Assembly: GCA_033032865.1 (NCBI GenBank) | Contig: JAWHQI010000277.1 | Span: 2,946,501-3,010,500, forward strand | Source of the DNA: Dactylorhiza incarnata | Lineage: Eukaryota > Streptophyta > Magnoliopsida > Asparagales > Orchidaceae | DNA: 64,000 nucleotides | Direction of reading: 5' to 3' | Part shown: one piece after another, positions 1-9,740 of the stretch | Layout: every line of letters starts with the position of its first letter | How positions within the stretch are numbered: position 1 is the first letter of the stretch | Translations under genes and position numbers: made by a program | The notes under the pieces: generated by a model | Told to the model about the DNA's origin: nothing | What the model saw: only the letters and a program-made list of their open reading frames with translations | The model's database searches: none

Positions 1-1
1 G

Positions 2-2862
2 TTCCCTAAGGATCTCCCTGGGAATCCACCCCAGCGGGATATCGACTTCCCTATTGATCTGGTGCCAGGTGCGAAACCTGTGGCCCGTGCACCGTACAGG
101 GTGGCGCCAAAGGAGATGGCGGAACTGAAGGTTCAGCTACAGGAATTACTAGAGCAGGGCTACATACGTCCAAGTGGTTCCCCTTGGAGTGCGCCGGTCC
201 TCTTCGTGAAAAAGAAGGACGGGAGCCTGCGTCTGTGCATTGACTATCGAGAGCTGAACAAGCTAACGGAGAAGAACAAGTATCTGATCCCGAGGATTGA
301 CGATTTATTTGATCAGTTGGCGGGATCAACTGTCTACTCGAAGCTGGATTTGAAGTCCGGTTACTATCAGTTGCGTATAAGGGAGAGTGATATACCCAAG
401 ACAGCGTTTGGTACGCGCTATGGCCAATATGAGTTCACCGTGATGCCGTTCGGGTTGACAAATGCACCGTCGGTATTCATGGATTTGATGAACAGGACTT
501 TTCGGGAGTATCTGGACCGATTTGTGATCGTCTTCATCGATGACATATTGGTTTACTCGCAGTCGGAGGAGGAGCATGCGAACCATTTGAGATTGGTTTT
601 GCACACCTTGAGGAGGAATCGACTTTATGCCAAATTCTCTAAGTGCGAGTTCTGGCTACCGTCTGTGGCATTTCTCGGTCATGTCGTTAGCGGGGAGGGT
701 ATTGCAGTGGATCCAGCGAAGATAGCGGCAATACGGGAGTGGCCCGTGTTGACTACAGTGGCGGAAATCTGAAGTTTTCTGGGACTTGCCAGCTATTATA
801 GACGGTTCGTGGAGAACTTCTCGCGGATAGCTTTACCTCTCACTACCTTGACGAGAAAAGATCAGAAGTTTGTGTGGTCGCCGGAGTGCGCACGAGCTTT
901 TGAGGAACTGAAGAGTCGTCTGACCACGGCGCCGGTTTTGTGTTCGCCATGTGGTACGGACGGCTATGAGATCTATAGCGACGCCTCAGGGAGCGGCTTA
1001 GGTTGCGTCCTCCTGCAATTTGGAAAGGTGATAACATATGGCTCACGCCAGCTGAAGGAGCATGAAAGGAACTATCCAGTGCACGACTTGGAGTTGGCGG
1101 CGGTGATATTCGCCTTGAAGCTATGGCGTCATTATTTATATGGCGTGAAAGTTGACATCTTTACGGATCATAAGAGCCTTAAGTACTTGTTGAACCAGAA
1201 GGAGTTGAACATGCGACAAAGAAGGTGGATGGAATTCCTCGGGGATTACACCTTCGAGATACATTATACACCTGGGAAGGGGAACGTGGTCGCTGATGCT
1301 TTGAGTCGCAGAACTCCAGCACGAGCAAACTGGTTGCGCATTCATGATGATCGTTTAATCCAGGAGTTGGAAGCCTTGGGCATTACCTGTGTCGACAGAA
1401 GTGCTAGTGCAAATGCATGTCTGAACTGGACGGAGGTGCAGTGTGACCTCGCGGACAGAGTTCGGAGAGCGTTGGAGCTTGATGAAAGCATGAAGTGCTA
1501 TGCAGCGGAAGGGCCAAAGTTCTCTGTTGAAGACGGTCTTCTGCGGAAAGATGATCGTTTGTGCGTCCCAAAATCTGGTACTTTACGGGAGGAGTTGATG
1601 TATGAGGCTCACAATACCAAGTACTCAATCCACCCGGGGAGCACGAAGATGTACAAGGACATGAAGACACTGTTCTGGTGGCCGGGTATGAAGAAAGACA
1701 TAGCCCTTTACGTGGCGAAATGTCAAACGTGCGCGCTAGTGAAGGCCGAGTGCCAACGGCCAGGAGGTTTCTTGAAATCGTTGCCAATCCCGGAGTGGAA
1801 ATTTGACGATATTTCCATGGATTTCGTGCACGGTTTGCCAAAGTCACTACAGAAAAATGACTCTATCTGGGTTATTGTGGATCGGTTGACTAAAGTGGCA
1901 CACTTTATACCGAATCAGAAAAGCGATCCAGTGGAGAAGCTAGCAAAGATGTATGTGGAGAACATCGTTCGATTACATGGCGTCCCTCGCAGCATAGTTA
2001 GCGATCGTGATGGGCGGTTTACGTCCGGTGATTGGAGGCATGTCCATCGGTTATTGGGCACAAAGCTCAAGTTTAGCACAGCCTTCCATCCGCAAACGGA
2101 TGGGCAGACCGAGAGGACAAATCGAACAATGGAGGATATGCTGCGAATGTGCGTTTTGGATTTCGGGCAGCGTTGGGAAGATCACCTTCACATGGTAGAG
2201 TTCGCCTACAACAACAGTTACCAGGCGAGTATTCAGATGGCCCCGTACGAGGCATTATACGGCAGGAAGTGTCGTACTCCATTAGCGTGGGCGGAGACTG
2301 GTGATACCAAGCTGCTAAAACGCAAAGAAGTTGTTGATGCGAATGAGTCGATACGGACCATTCGAGAGCGGTTGTGACCGCCCAAGACCGACAGGCGAAA
2401 TATTACAACGCCAAACACCGGAACGTGGAGATCGCAGTTGGTGATTGGGTGTACTTGAAGATAAAGCCTTTCAAAGGAGTGTCGAAGATCCGACGCTTGA
2501 AGAAGCTGAGTCCGAGGTATGTAGGGCCATTCGAGATCACCGAGCGGATCGGCCAAGCAGCTTACCGACTTGCTTTGTCGACGGAGCTGAGTGGGCTGCA
2601 TGACGTCTTCCATATCTCTGTGTTGACGAAGGCGGTGCGAGAGCCCGATTCTGTGTTGGAGACCGTTAATGTGCCAGTGGAGAGTAGCATAACTACCAAG
2701 GTGACTCCGGTTTGCATTATTGATGCTGATATTCGGCAGTTGCGGAGAAAGGCCATCAAGATGGTGAGAGTCCGTTGGGACAATTGTGGCCGCGAGGAGC
2801 TCTCTTGGGAGCCAGAAGAGATCATGTGCGAGGAGTACCCTGACTTGTTTACTCAGGTATGA
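2..2862 (+). pseudogene. Gypsy pol (RT, RNase H, integrase, chromodomain), disrupted
   Basis: Pol of a chromovirus, which would copy element RNA into DNA and integrate it. The frame is already open at base 2. RT motifs are clear: an LDLKSGYYQ block near 345 and the catalytic VFIDD near 532. RNase H carries SDASGSG near 977. Integrase has an HHCC zinc finger near 1605-1735, the D,D,E core ([21 protein letters not shown]) and a GPFEI block near 2530. A chromodomain ending in EEYPDLF closes the frame. Two lesions: an in-frame TGA at 770-772 where the family has Arg (CGA), and a one-base deletion near 2374 that moves the C-terminal part to another frame (2374-2862). Otherwise the sequence is well preserved, so the copy is not very old. 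Confidence 0.93.
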
Positions 2863-2910
2863 CGAATTTCATTTCGTTGCTTGCGCTTTAAATTTCGGGA
2901 CGAAATTTCT

Positions 2911-2924
2911 TTAAGGGGGAGAGA
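2911..2924 (+). promoter_or_regulatory. Polypurine tract
   Basis: The run AAGGGGGAGAGA stands just before the TG that opens the 3' LTR at 2927. It is the expected primer site for plus-strand DNA synthesis in this element. Confidence 0.8.
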
Positions 2925-2926
2925 TT

Positions 2927-4877
2927 TGTAACGCCTTAATTTCAATTTAATTAGTAGGGTGCGAATAGCGGCGTTTGGGGTGCGGTTAGGAGCACGGTCT
3001 GCGGATAGCAGGGATGGGCTAGGGTTTTAATAAAACCCCTAATACCCCCTCTCCCTCTCATTCCCGATCTCCCTCCCCGACCTCCCTCTTTCTCGTTCTT
3101 TTTGAAGCAGCCGCAAAACCCCCCCTCCAGATCTCCCTCCCTCTCAATCGCCCCTCCCCCCGATCTCTCTCTCTCGCCGCCTCCTGGACTAGGGAAGCGC
3201 CTCCCCCGAGCCTTCCTCCTCCCTCTCTCGCCGTCGGCCTTGTGCAAGGAGAGCCCGAGCCCTCTCCTTCTCTCCCGTCGCCCCCTCTCTCCCTCCCCGA
3301 GCCCTATCTTCTTCCTCCCCGTCGGCCTGGAGCAAGGAGAGCTTCCTCTCCTCTCTTCCCCGTCGACCTGGTGCAAGGGCAGCAAAGTCCATCCCCCCCC
3401 CCCCTCTCTTTGTCCCAGCCGCAGCCGGCTAGGAGAAGGTCGACCCCTTTTGGTTGGGTGTCGCTGTGTGCACGGCGGTGGAGTTGGAGCTTGGCCGGCC
3501 AAGTGCGGGGAAGAACTCACGTGGTCATTTCAGAGCTCGGACCGGTGTGCGGAAACCAAATCCGTGGTGTTCAACTTATGCCTCCGAAGCACACTTCAAG
3601 GGTAACGACTTTTCATCTTGGGCAGGTGAAGCCCTTAATTAGCATATTTGCATGGAATCCCCTCTCCACCGACAGGTGGGGAAGAGTGCGCTCTGACGGG
3701 TCGATGTTTACATCGCCGCGTTTAACTGCATTAGTATCCGGAAGCGTGAGTACGGATTAGGCATGCTGTGTGAAGCCCATCCGGACAGGTTGGTCTGGAT
3801 TGGTGATGTTCTGGGGTTCCCGAAGAAGACTTTGTGGAATGTGCTTGTTTGGATCGTAGACGTTAGTTCCCGGGGAACTTTTGTTGTGTTTGTGCGAAGC
3901 CTGTCTCACGGAGGCCGTTGGGCTAGCGGGTGGAGTTGTGTGCCTTGGGTGCCCAACTTAGGTGGCCGCGAGTACCGCCCTGATTACATAACAAGCGGTT
4001 ATGTAGGCGATAACAGGCAAGGGGAGGCTGACCCGCGTCGTGCGTGTTGGGTACGACGACTTGAGCAACGGGCTTGACTGAACTGTACCTGCCCTATGTG
4101 GTGTAGTTCGACTACCTAAGGTATCTGGCATGTTGCTACAGGCATAGGAGAGAGCCGTGACCATTGGGTCTCGGTTAGCGAATGCTCAACTTTGGGTCAT
4201 CCAGTCTGGGACTGAGGATGGTGGTGGGACCGGGGAAATCCGGTACACCGTTAAGGTGCCCTGTGTGCACGAGACGTTGGGCCGATCGAGCTAACGTTTG
4301 TGATGGTTGGTGCTTTTACGGCACACTTTAGCTTTATGTGATTATGCTAACTTGCTTGCAGGGAAGAAGCTCCGCCACCCCGAGAAAGGGGTGAGGTCGT
4401 TATAATTTGGTCAGCTGTGCTGACCGTTGCTTTGTTTGTCACCGCTTGGTGGAATGTTCTTATGCAGGAGCAGGTGAGCCGAGCGGGAAGTAGCGGGCTG
4501 AAGCCCTTGTGCTGAGCCGGCCCTCGAAGGCCCGATTGTTTTGTTTAGTCTTTTCATGTGTTGTCGGCCCGTGTGCCGATGTATGCAAAACACATCTTTT
4601 TGATTAAACAATAATGATGTAAGGCCTTAAGGCCAAACTTTGATCGTGCGTCTTTTCATTCCGGTTTTTTCTATGTTTAGTGGACATTCCCCGTTGGGTG
4701 GTTATTTCATCTCTTTAAAAAGCTTCCGTTAGAATGCAACTCTGTGTTAGGGTGCGTTTTGAAAGAAAACGAATTAATTGGTTTCATTTAGTACTGCGTC
4801 CGTCTGTCCGTATAATATGGCGTGGGGCCCCGGCCAGACCTTCTGTTATATTATTTGTGACGGATGAGGGTGTTACA
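2927..4877 (+). repeat. 3' LTR of Tekay-like gypsy element (1,951 bp)
   Basis: It opens with TGTAAC and closes with GTTACA, a perfect 6-base inverted repeat with the TG...CA ends required of LTRs. The opening lies 2 bases after the polypurine tract. The first 500 bases include a pyrimidine-rich leader (3038-3440). Frames open inside the LTR are low-complexity and not taken as genes. The 3' boundary is set by the inverted terminus only. Confidence 0.85.
3038..3440 (+). repeat. Pyrimidine-rich tract with imperfect repeats
   Basis: About 400 bases inside the LTR are dominated by C and T on the plus strand, with a C run near 3391-3402. A motif like GTCGGCCTGGAGCAAGG recurs three times (about 3231, 3320 and 3361) between CT blocks. 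This probably belongs to the transcribed leader (R/U5) of the element. No protein is supported. Confidence 0.6.
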
Positions 4878-5169
4878 AATATACTCTCAGATATGATATT
4901 ACTCTCTTGTATTTCTGGAGAAAACAAGTAGAATGATGCACACACACAGCAAAAGAAATTTTTGGGAAATAGGGTCTTCCTTTTGGTGTTTTTATTGATA
5001 TCAGAAAAGTTTACAACATGACACATATATATATAGAAGTCCCTTAGCCGTAACTTCATTGCATTAGACATTTTTTAATATTATTTCCTAATCTGAAATG
5101 CATAATTCCAAGGACTTTTAATGCCCTTTTGTAGTTTTGCTGCAGGAGATCTGGGAACTACAGAAGGAT
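4878..5169 (-). other. AT-rich stretch, possible minus-strand copia LTR remnant
   Basis: No gene. Read on the minus strand, the stretch has a TATATATATA run near 5030, then an AATAAAAAC polyadenylation-like signal near 4985, an order typical of short copia LTRs. No matching second copy or clean TG...CA ends were found, so this is only a suggestion. Confidence 0.25.
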
Positions 5170-5253
5170 AATACTCTGGAGGGTTTTTCAAAATCCTAAT
5201 ACTCTGGAGGGTTTTTCAAAATCCTAATACTCTGGAGGGTTTTTCAAAATCCT
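5170..5253 (+). repeat. Tandem repeat, 3 x 28 bp
   Basis: Three perfect consecutive copies of a 28-base unit (beginning AATACTCTGG) at 5170-5197, 5198-5225 and 5226-5253. Identity of all three copies points to a recent local amplification. The following 5254-5689 is AT-rich and I see nothing recognisable in it. Confidence 0.95.
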
Positions 5254-5689
5254 TCGGCTGCTTCATCTTTTCGAGTATGGGAGAACATCTGATTACGGTA
5301 TGACTTCATCTTCTGGAGTATGGGAGATCCTTGTGGCATGACTTCATTATTTGGATTGCATGACCCTGATTACCTTCCATTACATATATGTCATTTTAAT
5401 AACGAAATAGATATATTGCAATATTTATGACTCTTCATCTGATTTTATTTAATATGTGAATCTACTGAAAGCTATACTAGAACATTGTTCATAAATGTCA
5501 ATATATACTTGAGCAATAGTTTGTATTCTGGATTTTAAGCCCGAAACACTTTTCATGCTATTAGAACACTCCACCATTCAATAACCTCTAAAATCATTCT
5601 TTCTTCTATATTATTAGTATATAGAGGAAGCATCATAAACCAACAAAAGTTACCTGAGTTCTACCTCATCCTCTAAGGTAAGCACAATC

Positions 5690-5913
5690 AAGCTGCCCCA
5701 GTCTTTTTGTGAGATTATGGTAGCGCTCTCTCTCCCGAGCACACCCTGCTTAGACAGTTGCAGTTTTGACTCAAAAGCATACTTCTACCCCACATCTGGT
5801 GACCTCTCCGACAACGTTACCGATGTGCTACAGGTTTGTTCGTAACAACCTACTTCCAAGATTCTACTTCTATCAAGTGTATCTGATTGAGATATTTAGT
5901 AAGACGGTGCGGA
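5690..5913 (+). mobile_element. Old copia element Y, LTR-like end and start of gag
   Basis: The stretch from about 5725 to 5848 resembles the end of the LTR at 16641-17022: a CTCTCTC run, then GAGCACA, a TCCGACAAC block and a final GTAACA. Bases 5849-5913 read into the first residues of a copia gag whose continuation lies at 15798, after the solo LTR. The usual primer site is not visible after the LTR-like end, so a deletion is likely. The 5' limit is uncertain. Confidence 0.45.
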
Positions 5914-7679
5914 TGTAAGACCTCACCCCTCCCGGGAATTGGGCACGGTCGAGGGAGGTCTTATGCCCAGAACAGCCGTCTTGCGGTAGTGCCAACACTT
6001 GGGCTAGCATCTTCCACGAGACGCCTATCCTGCCGGCTAATTCCAATCATCACAAGTCAACCACAATTTCATGTAAATAAAGAGCATGGAGTCCAGCATC
6101 ATATTAATATAAAAGTAGTCCACAATGATAATGTTGAATAATACTTCGATACATGTCTCAATACAAATACATCACAATAATGCGGTGATGCAATACAATG
6201 TATGATGAATGTTGACACCCCCATGATTTACTCACACACAACTCTATGTCGACATAGACCTTTAGTTCCCACTTTTCGAGGGTAGCTAACCTCTCAGGCA
6301 CCTCCCGTCATGGTCAGACGGTGGCAGTGAAACGGGCTTCTCCACTACTAGATGGGTATGCACACTACCAGACCTAGGCCTTACGTACGCCTCAACGCTA
6401 AAACTAGCAGAGAAACCACGTACTCTTGCTCGATTAAAACCAGCGGAGTCTTATTAGCAAAAGGGAAGGGTCAGCGGGAAAACGTCACCAAGACACCATC
6501 TAAGCTGGTCCGCAAGACCACAACCCCACCAGCGGACCAGCCTAGAGTTTATCCCTCAGCTTCTGTCGGTGTGACGACTGGTAAGCTCGTAGACCCGCCA
6601 CAAGCAATCCTACATCCAGGATCAATATGCAACAGTGTATACCAACACTCGTAAACCCATGTGTAGTAAACGTGCCTCCAGCACCCAAGGACTATCAACC
6701 TAGTCCTTAATATAATAAAAATTCTACCAATTATAAACTCGTGCTTACCAGCACCCAAGGACTAACAACCAAGTCCTTACCAGGATATAATCATATCCTT
6801 CAAACTATATTAAGACTCCACTACCACTATTACCGAGTTGACATCACCCTAAAACCCTAGGGCCCGACTCTAGTGTAAGGGTGTATAAAACATGGGTATA
6901 TCTACTTGTGATCCTAATGATTACTTGTGGTACCCGTGCTATGTTTGAAATTCACTGATTTGGGTTTGCCCCCATAAACCTCGTCTCACCTAGAGGAGAG
7001 AGTTCACTAAGTTTAATCAACATGTGTCCCCACATGACTAGTAATGTCCTATGAATACATGCTTTTCATCATCCCTTTATAGTTCTCTACATGCATAACA
7101 ACTAAAGTTGTCATGATTATATGTGTATGCTTTTGATTATAATCCACGTTCGGCGAGGTTCATTTGTTACTCCAATTTTAACTCCAATATAGTGTATAGT
7201 ATGGAATTCTCAATCAAGGTCAAGTTGCTTTATCATGACCTAAACAGCATGTATACATGTGATATTTCAGCAAGTTAACATCTAAATATCTGAATTGAAA
7301 TGCACCAATTGATGTTCATTAGAATTCTTAAGCACTAAGTTAAAGTGGTTCATGAACAAGGGCAAGATTGCAAAAATTATAATCCAAGTCAACTCATTTC
7401 CAAATGCCCTAAACTTTTTACCAGAGATCATTTCTAACATGATTATGTCACTGTAAAAATATGAGATTTTATTTCAGCCAAAAGGACATAATAATTTCCT
7501 CTATACCATCTTGTGGCAATTATTGAATTTAACTTCAAAACATAAAAAAAATTATGCTCCAAAAATTCTACAAATTTTTGGAGCTCTCCCTGAGGTTGTC
7601 ACCTTGTCATGTATCAATTTTCCAGTCATTTGGATAAAGTTTGTTGGAAAATTCCAAGAATGCCAAAAGGCTCGAGGGG

Positions 7680-8318
7680 TCTTCTAGTTGATATTGTCTT
7701 AGTGTCGACGACAAGTCTAGTCGATTTGTTTCGACTACAAGTCTAGTTGATATTGACTTAGACAGACTTTATATCAAGGACTCTTCCAGTCAACAGACAA
7801 GGTAAATTCTCTTGTCTAAAGGACCTCTAGTCGATATTGTCATAGTGTCGACTACTAGTCTAGCCGACAAAAGACTTAGAATTAATTTTTATAAGTTATT
7901 CTAGTTCCAAGCTCTTCAAGTCAACAGACAAGGTAAATCCTCTTGTCTTAAGATCTTCTAGTTGATATTGTCATAGTGTAGACTACTCGTTTAACCGACA
8001 AATAACTTAGAATGATTTTTCATAAGTTATTCTAGTTCCAAGCTCTTCAAGTCGACAGACAAGGTAAATCCTTTTGACTTAAGATCTTCTACTCGATATT
8101 GTCATAGTGTCGACTACTAGTCTAACAGACAAATGACTTAGAATGATTTTTCTTAAGTTATTCTAGTTCCAAGCTCTTCAAGTCGACAGACAAGGTAAAT
8201 CCTTTTGTCTTAAGATCTTCTAGTTGATATTGTCCTGTGCCGACTAGAGGTCTAGTCGACAAAGGACTTAGGTTGGTTCTTATATCAAGATCCATTCTAG
8301 TTCCAAGGCAAGGTGAGA
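7680..8318 (+). repeat. Minisatellite inside the solo LTR, left part
   Basis: Degenerate tandem units. Anchors AAGTTATTCTAGTTCCAAGC recur near 7893, 8024 and 8156 (about 131 bases apart), each followed by AGACAAGGTAAAT and a GATATTGTC block. GTCGAC and TAGTCGA motifs recur throughout. The array is interrupted at 8318 by the chromovirus and continues at 13805. Confidence 0.85.
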
Positions 8319-8740
8319 TGTTACCGACTTACGGGAGGCGGATCCACCATGGCGGGTGTACGCACGGCGAGCTCGTGGGGCGGGAGACACAGGAGCAGCA
8401 CGGGAGCCGGTATCGCCAGGCGACAACACCGGCGACAGCGAGATAGCCGACAGCATGGGGCTACCGCCCGGCGACAGCGGGCGCGACAGCGGGACCGGCG
8501 CTGGCTTGGGCGAAGAGCAGGTTTAGGCGTTTTATTATGTTGAGCATGGGTATTTTGGGTATTGTAATGTGGGAGGCCTCATAGTATAAGAGGTCCTCCT
8601 AATGACCTAATGTATTATCTTTTGATCAAGCAATTTATGTGGGGGCTGATCCCTCTTCTTCCTCTTCCCAACCCTAACTTCTTCTCTCAATCTCCTCCCC
8701 CCTCTTCCTCTCTTGCTCTTCGGAACCCGTAGTGGTATCA
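8319..8740 (+). repeat. 5' LTR of the Reina-like chromovirus
   Basis: Opens TGTTACC and closes GGTATCA. Its first ~208 bases duplicate the coding end of pol, because the pol frame continues into the 3' LTR. A TATAAG motif at 8585-8590 could serve as TATA box, followed by a CT-rich leader. Confidence 0.95.
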
Positions 8741-8757
8741 TTTGGTCCGACCTGCCG
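8733..8757 (+). promoter_or_regulatory. Primer-binding region of the Reina-like element
   Basis: The last eight LTR bases are TGGTATCA, which match the start of a tRNA-iMet primer site, yet they lie inside both LTR copies. Just after the LTR (from 8742) stands TTGGTCCGACC, which could pair with another tRNA ending in ...GGACCA. Which one is the real primer site is unresolved. Confidence 0.4.
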
Positions 8758-8792
8758 GTCCGCCCGCCTCTTTTTGGCCGCCGGATACCGAC

Positions 8793-9740
8793 ATGGCTCG
8801 CGGATCGACCTCACGCCCCGCCGATACCGGATCTGCCACGGACGACCTCGCCGATCGTTTCGCTGCCCAAGACGCACACCTCGCCGCGCTCCAGACCGCC
8901 GTCGCCGCCCTCACCGCCGGCCAGGACACGCTCACGTCCGGCCAGGCATCGTTCGCGGCCGGCCAGGCGGAACTCCTCGCCCGCATTGCCGCCTGGGCGC
9001 CGGAACGGGCGAGCCAGGCGAACGGCAGCCCCGTTCCGCCCCTCCTCCCGGAGCCCATCCGGCCGGATCCTCTCCTCCGGCCGCCTGCCGCGGCCGGCAT
9101 CACCTTCGGCCGTGTTCCCCCGCCCCCGTTTCCAGCTCCGACCCCGGCGTATTCTCCGGAAACCGTCTCCGTCCTCGGCATGCCCCTACCGGCCGGTTTC
9201 ACCGCCAACCGCTCCGCCCTCGCACTCGACATCCCTTCCTTCTCGGGCACGGACCCCCTCAGATGGATTGCTCGTGCGGAGCAATTTTTCGATCTCCACG
9301 GGACGTCGCCAACGGACAAAGTTAGCACGGTCGTGGTCGGCCTCGAAGGCTCGGCCCTCCATTGGGCCCGTTGGCTTCGGCAAATCCAACCCGCCATTTC
9401 GTGGACGGAGTTCAAACACGAAATGGTGAGCCGCTACGACGCTCGTTACGCCGGCTCCGCCATCGAGCGGCTTTGCACGACCCGTCAGTCCACCACGGTG
9501 GATGCCTACATCGACGAGTTCGTCGCGCTGGTCACTCAAGTACCGGGCCTCCCTCCCGACCATTACCTCGGATTCTTCCTCCAAGGCCTCCGTCCCAACA
9601 TCCGCTCCTGTCTTCGTACGCATCACCCGCGCACGGTGTCCGAGGCCCTCGACCTTGCTCGGACCGTCGAGGCGGACCTCGGGCCTCGTCAGGCCGCTCC
9701 TTTCACTTTTCGGCCACCGCCGCCGGCGGCCCCCGCTTAG
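8793..9740 (+). CDS. Gag of the Reina-like chromovirus, ends at in-frame TAG
   Basis: Structural protein that would form the particle around element RNA. I take the ATG at 8793, since the upstream part of the open frame is leader. The product is 315 residues, begins MARGSTSRP, has alanine-rich repeats with TAGQ/SGQ/AAGQ spacing near residues 50-70, a proline-rich linker, and then a typical gypsy capsid region (FSGTDPLRWIARAEQFF, then a WTEFKHEM block). It stops at TAG 9738-9740. The same frame continues without further stops into the zinc knuckle and pol, so this stop separates capsid from nucleocapsid. GC content is very high compared with the flanking LTR. Confidence 0.9.
   Translation: MARGSTSRPADTGSATDDLADRFAAQDAHLAALQTAVAALTAGQDTLTSGQASFAAGQAELLARIAAWAPERASQANGSPVPPLLPEPIRPDPLLRPPAAAGITFGRVPPPPFPAPTPAYSPETVSVLGMPLPAGFTANRSALALDIPSFSGTDPLRWIARAEQFFDLHGTSPTDKVSTVVVGLEGSALHWARWLRQIQPAISWTEFKHEMVSRYDARYAGSAIERLCTTRQSTTVDAYIDEFVALVTQVPGLPPDHYLGFFLQGLRPNIRSCLRTHHPRTVSEALDLARTVEADLGPRQAAPFTFRPPPPAAPA

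Larger units (their letters stand above)
1..4877 (+). mobile_element. Ty3/gypsy chromovirus (Tekay/Del-like), 3' part
   Basis: This is the 3' part of an LTR retrotransposon whose 5' LTR, gag and protease lie outside the window. Seen in order: reverse transcriptase, RNase H, integrase, chromodomain, a polypurine tract, then a complete long LTR. The long LTR and the chromodomain type suggest the Tekay/Del lineage of chromoviruses; the lineage call is inference from general features. The target-site duplication cannot be checked because the other end is missing. Confidence 0.9.

Noticed and set aside
2374..2377. Programmed frameshift in the Tekay-like pol
   Set aside because: Chromovirus pol is normally one frame here; a one-base deletion explains it and no slippery site is evident.
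3102..3760. Open frames on both strands in the pyrimidine-rich LTR segment
   Set aside because: Low-complexity C/T sequence rarely forms stop codons; composition alone explains the frames.
8237..8543. Independent small gene at the left chromovirus LTR
   Set aside because: It is the LTR copy of the pol C-terminal coding tail, without the rest of pol.
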